This document shows, one piece after another, positions 1-7,412 of a stretch of 64,000 bases of DNA. Source of the stretch: DASZTV01 sp035550655 (GTDB lineage Bacteria > Actinomycetota > Actinomycetes > JAFAQI01); the NCBI GenBank assembly GCA_035550655.1, contig DASZOU010000020.1, forward strand, positions 1 through 64,000, given 5' to 3'. Positions within the stretch are counted from its first letter, which is position 1; every line of letters starts with the position of its first letter. The position numbers and the translations under genes are program-made. The notes below the pieces were generated by a model that was not told the DNA's origin, ran no database searches, and worked only from the letters and a program-made list of their open reading frames with translations.

Positions 1-2
1 TG

Positions 3-962
3 CATGGCGGCGGCTTCGCGTCGTACGCCGACGCCCGCGCCGAGCGCAACAGCCGGCTCGAGGAGCTACGCCGGCGGTGGGACGAGGAGCACGCGAAGCT
101 CAAAGCCCTCGTGCTGCGGATGAAGACCAAGGCCGAGTACAACGACGGAATGGCCGGCGCCTACCAGGCGGCGTGCACCCGGCTCGACCGGTTCGAGCGC
201 GAAGGGCCGCCGCGTGCCGTCCCCATGCAGCAGGCCGTGGCGATGCGGCTGCGCGGCGGGCGCACCGGCAAGCGCGCCGTCGTGTGCGAGAAGCTCGAGC
301 TCACCGGTCTGATGCGGCCGTTCGACCTCGAGGTGTGGTTCGGCGAGCGCCTTGCCGTGCTCGGCTCCAACGGCTCCGGGAAGTCTCACTTCCTGCGGCT
401 GCTTGCCGCGGGCGGCAGTGATCCGGACGCGGAGCACCGCCCGGTCGCCGGTACGCCGCTGACGCAGGTTGCGCACCGCGGCGCCGCGCGCCTGGGCGCT
501 CGGGTGCGGCCCGGATGGTTCGCGCAGACGCACGAGCATCCGGAGCTGATCGGCCGTACTCTGCTCGACATCCTCTGGAAGGGCGACGAGCACCGCGACG
601 GGCTCGGCCGTGAGCAGGCCGCGCGAGTGCTCGACCGTTACGAGCTCGCCCGCGCCGGTGAGCAGACGTTCGAGACCTTGTCGGGCGGTCAGCAGGCGCG
701 GTTGCAGATCCTGCTGCTCGAGCTGTCCGGCGCAACCTTGCTGTTGCTCGACGAGCCGACCGACAACCTCGACATCGCTTCGGCCGACGCGCTCGAGGCG
801 GGCCTCGACTCCTTCGAGGGCACGGTGGTCGCGGTCACCCATGACCGGTGGTTCGCGAAGTCCTTCGACCGGTTTGTCGTCTTCCGTGCGGACGGCACGG
901 TCGCGGAGACGCCCGAGCCGGTGTGGGACGAGGGTCGGGTGGACCGGGTCCGGGCCGGCTGA
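3..962 (+). CDS. ABC-F family ATPase, C-terminal part (5' end outside window)
   Basis: The reading frame is open from the first bases of the window, so the gene begins upstream and only the last 319 residues are visible. They hold a charged helical linker (about residues 15-75), then a complete ABC domain: Walker A GSNGSGKS (about 121-128), signature LSGGQQ and Walker B LLLLDEPTDNLD followed by a switch His. There are no membrane segments. Two ABC domains joined by a linker, with this DEPTDNLD form, are typical of ABC-F proteins, which act on ribosomes (translation factors or antibiotic protection) and not in transport. The subfamily cannot be set from this half. The stop TGA overlaps the ATG of the next gene by one base. 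Confidence 0.85.
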   Translation, partial: HGGGFASYADARAERNSRLEELRRRWDEEHAKLKALVLRMKTKAEYNDGMAGAYQAACTRLDRFEREGPPRAVPMQQAVAMRLRGGRTGKRAVVCEKLELTGLMRPFDLEVWFGERLAVLGSNGSGKSHFLRLLAAGGSDPDAEHRPVAGTPLTQVAHRGAARLGARVRPGWFAQTHEHPELIGRTLLDILWKGDEHRDGLGREQAARVLDRYELARAGEQTFETLSGGQQARLQILLLELSGATLLLLDEPTDNLDIASADALEAGLDSFEGTVVAVTHDRWFAKSFDRFVVFRADGTVAETPEPVWDEGRVDRVRAG

Positions 963-1576
963 TGCTGGTCCACCCGTGGGACGCGACGACCGGTGACGAC
1001 GAGTGGCGCGGCTTCGTCGCGGCGCAGGCGTTCGGCCAGCTCATCGCGAGCGGCCGTGGCCGCGACGTGCCCGTCGTCGTACCGACGCAGTACGTGCTGG
1101 AGCGCGACGAGGTCGTGCTCCACCTCGCCAGGCCGAACCCGATCTGGCGGGCGATCGAGGAGAACCCGGCAGTGCTGCTGAGCGTCGCCGGGGACTGGGC
1201 GTACGTGCCGGCGGCGTGGAAGGCGATCGGCGCCGAGGACCCGGCTACCGGGATTCCCACGACGTACTACGCCGCCGTCCAGCTGCGCTGCGAAGCCACC
1301 GTCGTGGACGACGACGAAGGCAAGCTGGCGATCCTGCGCCGCCAGCTCGGGGTGTTCGAGCCCAACAGCGGGCACGCCGACCCGGCGGTCCACGAGCGGA
1401 AGCTCCCGGGGATCAGGGGGCTGCGGCTGGCGATCCGCGAGGTGACGGGCAAGTTCAAGTACGGCGGAAACGTCGACGAGCCCCACCGCGCCGCGATCGC
1501 CGGGCGCCTGGGTGCCCGAAACGGCCCGGGAGACGGTGCCGCGAAGGCCCATTTGGAGCGCAGATCGGGATTTTGA
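962..1576 (+). CDS. PaiB-like FMN-binding protein
   Basis: A 204-residue protein beginning MLVHPWDATT. It has the FMN-binding split-barrel layout of the PaiB family (annotated as FMN-binding negative transcriptional regulators), including RPNPIWR, PAVLLSVAGDWAYVP and the late region KLPGIRGLRLAI. That last part resembles the stretch where PaiB proteins carry a conserved substrate or flavin contact. The ATG overlaps the ABC-F stop (TGATG), so the two are translationally coupled. The family name rests on the Bacillus PaiB regulator. Most members are probably flavoenzymes, and DNA binding is not evident here. A pyridoxamine-oxidase-like role is the main alternative. Confidence 0.7.
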   Translation: MLVHPWDATTGDDEWRGFVAAQAFGQLIASGRGRDVPVVVPTQYVLERDEVVLHLARPNPIWRAIEENPAVLLSVAGDWAYVPAAWKAIGAEDPATGIPTTYYAAVQLRCEATVVDDDEGKLAILRRQLGVFEPNSGHADPAVHERKLPGIRGLRLAIREVTGKFKYGGNVDEPHRAAIAGRLGARNGPGDGAAKAHLERRSGF

Positions 1577-1602
1577 CCCCTCAACAGGGGCGCGGGTAGC
1601 CT
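1573..1602 (+). promoter_or_regulatory. rplM-rpsI promoter
   Basis: A -35 box TTGACC (1573-1578) and a -10 box TAGCCT (1597-1602) are separated by 18 bp. The -35 overlaps the stop codon of the upstream gene. Transcription would start near 1609, giving a leader of about 60 nt before rplM, with a Shine-Dalgarno-like AGAAGG at 1655-1660. Confidence 0.55.
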
Positions 1603-1667
1603 CGTACGGTCCGCCCAACGGGCATGGGCATCAACAAAAGTCGAGACTCGAAGCAGAAGGCACCCCT

Positions 1668-2111
1668 GTGCGTACGTTCCAACCGAAGCCTGGCCAGGTC
1701 ACGCGCCAGTGGCACGTGATCGACGCGACTGACGTCGTGCTGGGCCGGCTCGCGAGCCAGACCGCCCGACTGCTCCGTGGCAAGCACAAGGCGATCTTCG
1801 CGCCGCACCTCGACACGGGTGACTTCGTCATCATCGTCAACGCCAACAAGGTGGCCCTGACCGGCAACAAGCGGGCCGACAAGCTGGCTCACCGCCACTC
1901 CGGCTTCCCGGGCGGCCTCACCTCGACGCCGATCGGGGAGCTGATGGACAAGCGTCCGGAGCGGGTGGTCGAGAAGGCGATCAAGGGGATGCTTCCGCAC
2001 AACACGCTCGGCCGGCAGATGGCGAGCAAGCTGAAGGTGTACGCCGGTCCGGAACACCCGCACCAGGCCCAGCAGCCGGTGCCTTACGAGATCACGCAGG
2101 TGGCGCAGTAG
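1668..2111 (+). CDS. rplM: 50S ribosomal protein L13
   Basis: A large-subunit ribosomal protein of 147 residues, the normal bacterial length. Diagnostic segments are WHVIDATDVVLGRLAS near the N terminus, the GDFVIIVNA core and the MLPHNTLGRQ motif. The GTG start at 1668 fits the family N terminus and has AGAAGG about 7 nt upstream; the frame stays open further upstream, but that extension has no family similarity. Its stop TAG overlaps the GTG of rpsI by one base, the classic rplM-rpsI operon. Confidence 0.97.
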   Translation: MRTFQPKPGQVTRQWHVIDATDVVLGRLASQTARLLRGKHKAIFAPHLDTGDFVIIVNANKVALTGNKRADKLAHRHSGFPGGLTSTPIGELMDKRPERVVEKAIKGMLPHNTLGRQMASKLKVYAGPEHPHQAQQPVPYEITQVAQ

Positions 2112-2656
2112 TGAGTGAGACCGTGACCGAAGACGTCGCCGAGTCGGCGCAAATCGACGGAGTCGACGAGACCGACGCCACCGAGGACGTCGAGGCGGGC
2201 GAAACCGCCGGCGACATCGAGGACGAGGCGCCCGCCGCTCCGGTTGAGCGCAAGCCGGTCGTCCAGGTGACCGGCCCCGCGGCTGCCACCGGCCGCCGCA
2301 AGGAGGCCATCGCCCGCGTCCGGCTCATTCCCGGCACCGGGGTGTGGACCATCAACGGCCGCACGCTCGACGACTACTTCCCGAACAAGGTCCACCAGCA
2401 GATCGTCAACGAGCCGCTGGTCACCCTCGACATCCCCGACCGCTACGACGTGCTCGTTCGCGTTCACGGTGGCGGTGTCTCGGGTCAGGCCGGTGCGGTC
2501 CGGCTCGGCGTCGCCCGTGCCCTGCTCGACACCGATGACGCCGCCCGGCCGCCGCTGAAGAAGGCCGGCTTCCTCACCCGCGACGCGCGGGCCAAGGAGC
2601 GCAAGAAGTACGGCCTGAAGAAGGCCCGCAAGGCCCCCCAGTACTCGAAGCGGTAA
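2111..2656 (+). CDS. rpsI: 30S ribosomal protein S9 with acidic N-terminal extension
   Basis: Small-subunit protein S9, 181 residues. The conserved domain starts near residue 57 (GRRKEAIARVRL), and the protein ends in the typical basic tail finishing KAPQYSKR, which reaches the P-site tRNA in known ribosomes. About 55 N-terminal residues are a strongly acidic extension rich in Glu, Asp, Thr and Ala. Extensions of this kind are seen in actinobacterial S9 proteins, but this one is long compared with the ~130-residue enterobacterial form. The start GTG overlaps the rplM stop. Confidence 0.96.
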   Translation: MSETVTEDVAESAQIDGVDETDATEDVEAGETAGDIEDEAPAAPVERKPVVQVTGPAAATGRRKEAIARVRLIPGTGVWTINGRTLDDYFPNKVHQQIVNEPLVTLDIPDRYDVLVRVHGGGVSGQAGAVRLGVARALLDTDDAARPPLKKAGFLTRDARAKERKKYGLKKARKAPQYSKR

Positions 2657-2662
2657 CAGCCG

Positions 2663-4003
2663 TTGGCCGGCCTGTTCGGCACGGATGGTGTCCGTGGGGT
2701 CGCCGGTGTCGACCTCACCGCAGATCTCGCGCGTTCGATTGCGGGGGCTGCGGTCGCCGAGCTGGCCACCGGCCGGTCGTCGCCACTGGTGGTCGTCGGA
2801 CGGGACCCGCGTCCGTCGGGTGCCTGGCTGCAGGAAGCGGTGGTTGACGGCCTGAAGTCCGCCGGTGCCGACGTCGCGCTGCTCGGAGTGATCCCGACGC
2901 CCGCTGTTGCCCGCGCGGTGGTTGAGGGGGTTCGCGGGCGGGACAGCCTGCCTGCCTTCGGCGTGGTGATCTCCGCGAGCCACAACCCGGTCCGGGACAA
3001 CGGCATCAAGCTGTTCGGCCCCGGCGGGGTGAAGCTCGACGAGGCGGTCGAGGAACGCATCGAAGGTCGGCTCGCCTCACTGCACGAGAGCGGCCGCCGC
3101 GGCGTGGTGGTTGCCGACCTCACCGGCGACCACGAGTGGTACGTCGAGGCGCTGCTGGCCACGCTGTCGACTCGCCTCGACGGGCTGCGCCTCGTCGTGG
3201 ACTGCGCGAACGGCGCAGCGGGCCGGATCGCCGCCGACACGTACTCGCGGGCGGGTGCGAACGTCACGGTGATCAACACCGACCCGACCGGAGCGCACAT
3301 CAACGAAGGTTGCGGTGCGACTCACCTGGAGGCGCTGCAAGCCGCCGTGGTCAACGCCGGCGCTGACATGGGCATCGCGCATGACGGCGACGCGGACCGC
3401 TGCCTCGCCGTCAGCGCGGAGGGTGAGCCGATCGACGGTGACGCGATTCTCGCGATCCTGGCGCTTCACGCGCATGCCCGTGGCAACCTTCGCCGCGACT
3501 TGGTCGTCGCAACAGTCATGAGCAACCTCGGGCTGCAGCGGTTGTTGGCGGCGAATGGGATCAGCCTTGCGATCACACCGGTCGGTGACCGGCACGTCGC
3601 CGAGCGGATGCGCGTCGAGGGGGCGGTGGTCGGCGGCGAGCAGTCCGGCCACGTCCTGCTGCTCGACCATGCGACCACCGGCGACGGGCTGCTGACCGGT
3701 CTGCATCTCGCAGCCGCCGTAGTTGCCGCGGGCCGGCCGATCTCCGCACTTGCCGGCGCGCTGCAGCGACTTCCGCAGGTTCTCGTCAACGTCACGACGA
3801 CCGCGCCCGTGCCGGCGATCGCTGCTGCGCAAGAGGTCATCGACCTCGTCGCTGCCGAACTCGGCGACGGCGGGCGGGTCCTGGTGAGGCCGAGCGGCAC
3901 CGAGCCGCTCGTGCGGGTGATGGTCGAGGCCGAGACGGCCGCGCAGGCAACCGAGCTCGCCCAGCGGATCGTGGCGGCGCTGAGAGACGGCGCCGAACGG
4001 TGA
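2663..4003 (+). CDS. glmM: Phosphoglucosamine mutase
   Basis: Converts glucosamine-6-phosphate to glucosamine-1-phosphate on the way to UDP-GlcNAc for peptidoglycan. The 446 residues match the family. Features are the N-terminal LFGTDGVRG, the phosphoserine loop ISASHNP (Ser106), the Mg-binding DGDADRC loop and the C-terminal phosphate-binding RPSGTEPLVRV. Translation starts at a TTG six bases after rpsI; it is chosen because LFGTDGVRG sits at residues 4-12 in homologues. Two steps of the pathway lie in this window, with glmS at 7.4 kb. Confidence 0.96.
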   Translation: MAGLFGTDGVRGVAGVDLTADLARSIAGAAVAELATGRSSPLVVVGRDPRPSGAWLQEAVVDGLKSAGADVALLGVIPTPAVARAVVEGVRGRDSLPAFGVVISASHNPVRDNGIKLFGPGGVKLDEAVEERIEGRLASLHESGRRGVVVADLTGDHEWYVEALLATLSTRLDGLRLVVDCANGAAGRIAADTYSRAGANVTVINTDPTGAHINEGCGATHLEALQAAVVNAGADMGIAHDGDADRCLAVSAEGEPIDGDAILAILALHAHARGNLRRDLVVATVMSNLGLQRLLAANGISLAITPVGDRHVAERMRVEGAVVGGEQSGHVLLLDHATTGDGLLTGLHLAAAVVAAGRPISALAGALQRLPQVLVNVTTTAPVPAIAAAQEVIDLVAAELGDGGRVLVRPSGTEPLVRVMVEAETAAQATELAQRIVAALRDGAER

Positions 4004-5166
4004 AGCGCGCCACCGTCATTCGGGGGTACGTCGCGTTCGCGGTTGGCCTGGGACTGCCGTGTACGGCGATGGCGACTCCCACCGTCACCCAGGTTGCGCA
4101 CCACGTCGTCGTCTCCCGCGCCGCCGCGGATCCGGTCGTAGCGGCGTACCAGGCCATGACACCCGGGCAGCGGATCGGGCAGCTGTTCATGGCGGGGGTG
4201 CGCTCCGGCGGCCCCTCGGCGGCGAAGCTCGCGCGGTTGCACCGGCTCGGGGTCGGCAACGTGATTCTCAACGGCAACTCATCGGCGGGTGCGGCCGCGG
4301 TCGCCGTGACCGCCGCGACGATCGACAGCTCGCTGAGTCGGTCCGGAGCGGCGCCGTTCATCGCCACCGACCAAGAGGGTGGCCAGGTGCAGCGCCTCAC
4401 CGGTCCCGGCTTCTCGGCGATGCCCACCGCCCTGGAGCAGGGGCAGTGGAGCGCTGCACGGCTGCGGCGTGAGTCGGCGACGTGGGCGCAACAGCTCGCC
4501 GCGGCCGGGGTCAACCTCAACCTCGCGCCCGTGGCCGACATCGTCCCCGCACGCCACGCGCATGCCAACCAGCCGATCGGCAGGTATGACCGCGAGTACG
4601 GGCACACCGAAGATGTGGTCGGGCCGCATGTGGCGGCGGTGGTGCGCGGCGAGTCGGCCCACGTCGCGGTGACCGTCAAGCACTTTCCGGGTCTGGGCCG
4701 GGCGACCGGAAACACCGACCTGGCCAAGCACGTCACCGACCCGACCACCCGCCACGATCCCTATCTGGCGGCGTTCCAAAGCGGTGTCTCAGCCGGGGCG
4801 CCGTTCGTGATGGTCTCCCTTGCGACCTATCCCAACATCGATCCGGACCATCCGGCCTGCTTCTCCTCGGTCGTGCCCGAACAGATGCTCCGCCACGACC
4901 TCGGCTTCGACGGCGTGGTCATCTCCGACAGCTTCCACGCGGTCGCCGTGAGAAGCGTGCCACCCGGTACGGCGGCGGTTCGCTTCTTCCGCGCCGGCGG
5001 CACGATGCTGCTCGACACCGACGCGTCGCCGATCCATGACATGGCGGCCGCCGTGCGCGCGCGTGCCGAGACTCATCCGGTCTTCGCCGCGACGATCAAG
5101 GCCGACGTCCTCGACGTCCTGCAGGCGAAGTCGGACGCGGGTCTGCTGGCTACTGTTCAGCAATGA
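4000..5166 (+). CDS. Secreted glycoside hydrolase family 3 protein (LpqI/NagZ-like)
   Basis: 388 residues with a Sec-type signal peptide (hydrophobic to about residue 27; the Cys in GLPC does not form a lipobox). The body is a GH3 TIM barrel of the beta-N-acetylglucosaminidase group: TDQEGGQVQRL, KHFPGLGRATGNTD and the nucleophile segment VVISDSF. In NagZ a D-S-H triplet after KHFPGHG supplies the catalytic Asp-His dyad; the aligned residues here are N-T-D, so that dyad is absent. A muropeptide or cell-wall sugar role is likely, given glmM upstream with overlapping stop/start (GTGA), but enzymatic activity is uncertain. Confidence 0.82.
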   Translation: MKRATVIRGYVAFAVGLGLPCTAMATPTVTQVAHHVVVSRAAADPVVAAYQAMTPGQRIGQLFMAGVRSGGPSAAKLARLHRLGVGNVILNGNSSAGAAAVAVTAATIDSSLSRSGAAPFIATDQEGGQVQRLTGPGFSAMPTALEQGQWSAARLRRESATWAQQLAAAGVNLNLAPVADIVPARHAHANQPIGRYDREYGHTEDVVGPHVAAVVRGESAHVAVTVKHFPGLGRATGNTDLAKHVTDPTTRHDPYLAAFQSGVSAGAPFVMVSLATYPNIDPDHPACFSSVVPEQMLRHDLGFDGVVISDSFHAVAVRSVPPGTAAVRFFRAGGTMLLDTDASPIHDMAAAVRARAETHPVFAATIKADVLDVLQAKSDAGLLATVQQ

Positions 5167-5789
5167 CCTTCGCCGGCATCCCGGTAGCCGCCCTCGACTT
5201 CTACGAGGACCTCGAGGCGGACAACACCAAGACGTTCTGGAACGCGAACAAGGCCGTGTACGAAGAGTCGGTCAAGGCGCCGCTCCTCGAGCTGACTGCG
5301 CTGCTCGGGCCGGAGTTCGGCGACGGGAAGTTCTTCCGGCCGTACCGCGACATCCGGTTCAGCAAGGACAAGGCGCCGTACAAGACCCATCAGGGCGTCG
5401 TCTTCCACGACAGCAGCCGCTACGTGCAGATCTCGGCCGCCGGCCTGTTCGTCGGTGGCGGCTACTGGCACACGACGTCGGGCCAGGTCGGTCGGCTGCG
5501 CCGGGCGGTCGACGACGACCTGTCCGGCAAGGCGCTCGAGCGGGCGCTCGCCGCTGTCGCGAAGGCGAAGCTGAACGTGCACGGCGAGCAGCTCACCCGG
5601 GTGCCGAGCGGCTTCGACAAGGAGCACCCACGCGCGGACCTGCTCCGCTACAAGGCGTTGACCTGCGGCCGCGAGTTCGGGGCGCCCGCCTGGCTGTCGA
5701 CGAGGAAGGCGTACCCCGAAGTGGTCAACGCGTTGCGGGCGATGAGCCCGCTCGTCGACTGGCTCGACAAGTACGTCGGCCAGGACTAG
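5163..5789 (+). CDS. DUF2461 (TIGR02453) family protein
   Basis: A 208-residue soluble protein of the DUF2461 family. The N-terminal FYEDLEADNTKTFWNANK and PYRDIRFSKDKAPYKTH segments, and the late LTCGREF, are characteristic. The family has no established biochemical role. The ATG overlaps the stop of the GH3 gene by four bases, so it is probably the last gene of the glmM operon; a strong hairpin follows directly. Confidence 0.85.
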   Translation: MTFAGIPVAALDFYEDLEADNTKTFWNANKAVYEESVKAPLLELTALLGPEFGDGKFFRPYRDIRFSKDKAPYKTHQGVVFHDSSRYVQISAAGLFVGGGYWHTTSGQVGRLRRAVDDDLSGKALERALAAVAKAKLNVHGEQLTRVPSGFDKEHPRADLLRYKALTCGREFGAPAWLSTRKAYPEVVNALRAMSPLVDWLDKYVGQD

Positions 5790-5797
5790 CAATCGCA

Positions 5798-5850
5798 AAC
5801 TTGCGAGAAAAGCCCGTTTCCGTGCGAATTTGGGGCTTTTCTCGCAAGTT
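5798..5850. terminator. Bidirectional hairpin between convergent genes
   Basis: Two perfect 18-bp arms (5798-5815 and 5833-5850) flank a 17-nt loop. The arms contain AGAAAAGCCC/GGGCTTTTCT, giving T-rich stretches in either direction, as expected for a shared terminator between DUF2461 (plus) and the sigma-factor operon (minus). The left arm also carries a small nested palindrome TCGCAA-AC-TTGCGA (5793-5806). Confidence 0.7.
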
Positions 5851-5855
5851 CGGCG

Positions 5856-6824
5856 TCAGAAGGTCCAGGCGGGGTCTTCGGCGAGCGTTGTGAGCTGGTC
5901 GATCGTGAGCGGCTGGTCCTTCGTCCGCGCCCGCGTCGCCTCCGGCCCGAACGCGTAGTTGGACTCCTGGGCCTCGACGACCAGGCCGTTCGGGTGGTGG
6001 ATCTCCACCGCGATCACCTCGGCGCCACCGCTTCCGGCATCGATGTGCGACACCTGCAGCACGCTGCCGTCCGCCAGCTTCGTCTGCTCGCACTTCGGCG
6101 GGTTGCACGCTCCGTCGAACGGCACCAGTCCCGTGACCGCGTGCGTCACCTGGACGCCGATGTCGGCGGGTCCGTCGGGAAGCTGCACGTCGACGTTGCC
6201 GTCGTAGTACGTCGGATGCCCCTTCTCCAACGTGGACGTCTCCTGAGCGAAGGCGCGGCTGTAGATGATCGTGAGCCCGAGCTGCTTCACCTGAGTGCTC
6301 AGCTCGTGACCGAAGCCGTCAGCGATGGTCTGCGGGTCGGCGCTGTAGGAGTACGGCGGCATCGTGGCCGTCGGGTCAGGCGCGGCGGTCGGCTTCGGGG
6401 CGGCTGAGGTGTCAGCTCCGGGCGGGCACATCTCGAACTCCACGACGCCGTGCCTGGTGACGACCCGGCTGACCTTGTAGCCGGGCTTCGGGTGCGCCTG
6501 AGCCAGGGAGTACGCCTTAGCGAGCCGCACCTTGGTGGCCTTCTTCCCGGCTGGGCCTGCCTGGTAGTAGAGCTCGCACTTCGGCTGCTGAGGGGGAGAG
6601 GACAGCACCGAGATCCGATTGCCCGGACCGGCGTGCTGCGCGGCCGCGATCGGCACCGCCACGGCGGCGGTCACCGCCGCTGTGCCGGCGGTTCCGACGA
6701 CCACGGTGAGCGTGGTGCGCCGGCGCAGAGCACGCCGGCCGTCAGCGACGACCCGGTCGATGTCGTACGGCGCGGCGGGCTCGCCATCGAGCATCGCGGC
6801 GAAGCGGTCGAACAGGTCGGTCAT
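5856..6824 (-). CDS. Membrane-anchored partner of ECF sigma factor, unknown family
   Basis: 322 residues. A short cytoplasmic N terminus (about 35 residues, ending in an Arg-rich stretch) is followed by one hydrophobic segment (about 37-60) and a large exported domain. The exported part has a Pro/Thr-rich linker and two CNPPKC/CPPG-like Cys motifs. The start overlaps the sigma-factor stop (ATGA). The layout matches membrane proteins encoded after SigE-family sigma genes, some of which act as anti-sigma factors. No zinc-binding anti-sigma motif (HxxxCxxC) is visible, so that role is inferred only from position and topology. Confidence 0.6.
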   Translation of the reverse strand: MTDLFDRFAAMLDGEPAAPYDIDRVVADGRRALRRRTTLTVVVGTAGTAAVTAAVAVPIAAAQHAGPGNRISVLSSPPQQPKCELYYQAGPAGKKATKVRLAKAYSLAQAHPKPGYKVSRVVTRHGVVEFEMCPPGADTSAAPKPTAAPDPTATMPPYSYSADPQTIADGFGHELSTQVKQLGLTIIYSRAFAQETSTLEKGHPTYYDGNVDVQLPDGPADIGVQVTHAVTGLVPFDGACNPPKCEQTKLADGSVLQVSHIDAGSGGAEVIAVEIHHPNGLVVEAQESNYAFGPEATRARTKDQPLTIDQLTTLAEDPAWTF

Positions 6825-7342
6825 GACGTCTCCTCGACGAGAACGGGGTCAGCGAGCAGGGAACGGAGGGTGGTGAGCGCCCGGGCGGTCTGGCTCTTGA
6901 CCGTGCCTTCGGAGCAACGCAGCACATCGGCCGTCTCGGCGACCGAGGCATCCGCCCAGAACCGCAGGACGACAGTGGCGCGCTGCCGTGGCGGTAGCTG
7001 GGCCAGGGCGTCGCGGAGGTCGAGAGCCGACTCATCGGGCCGCTCGACCACGAGGACGGCCTGCTCGTCAAAGGTCTCGACCGGAGACTCCCGGCGCCAC
7101 GGCCGGCGGCGCTCGTCCAGGAAGCACCGAGTGAGGATTCGCCGGGCATAGGCGTCGGGCGCTTCGTCGCCCCGAACCCGCCGCCACGCGACGTAGAGCT
7201 TGGTGAGAGCGGTCTGGACCAGGTCGTCGGCCTGATGCCAGTCGCCACACATCAGGTACGCGGTTCGTCGCAGCGCCGGGCGGCGCGTGTGGGCGAACGC
7301 ACGGAAGGCCGCTTCATCAGCGTCGGACATCGCCACAACCAT
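6821..7342 (-). CDS. SigE-family ECF RNA polymerase sigma factor
   Basis: 173 residues with sigma region 2 (YLMCGDWHQADDLVQTALTK, about 29-48) and region 4 (LPPRQRATVVLRFWADAS through the helix-turn-helix CSEGTVKSQTARAL, about 112-155). This is the SigE (TIGR02983) subfamily abundant in actinobacteria. The start is the GTT-GTG-flanked ATG at 7342; an in-frame ATG at 7330 would remove four residues. It lies divergent to glmS with about 70 bp between them and overlaps its membrane partner by four bases. The regulon cannot be read from this window. Confidence 0.88.
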   Translation of the reverse strand: MVVAMSDADEAAFRAFAHTRRPALRRTAYLMCGDWHQADDLVQTALTKLYVAWRRVRGDEAPDAYARRILTRCFLDERRRPWRRESPVETFDEQAVLVVERPDESALDLRDALAQLPPRQRATVVLRFWADASVAETADVLRCSEGTVKSQTARALTTLRSLLADPVLVEETS

Positions 7343-7377
7343 TCATACGTAGCGCAGCCGACGTCAGGTTGTCAGCG

Positions 7378-7405
7378 TTGTTCACCCGGTTCACCCGCGT
7401 ACCCT
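7378..7405 (+). promoter_or_regulatory. glmS leaderless promoter
   Basis: The -10 box TACCCT (7400-7405) lies exactly 7 nt before the GTG start of glmS, and a weak -35 TTGTTC (7378-7383) lies 16 bp further up. No Shine-Dalgarno sequence is present, so the mRNA probably begins at or next to the start codon. Confidence 0.5.
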
Positions 7406-7412
7406 TCGTTAC

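Noticed and set aside
7343..7412. glmS riboswitch-ribozyme
   Set aside because: The glmS start appears leaderless and the 70-bp gap is too short for the ribozyme, which is mainly a Firmicute element.
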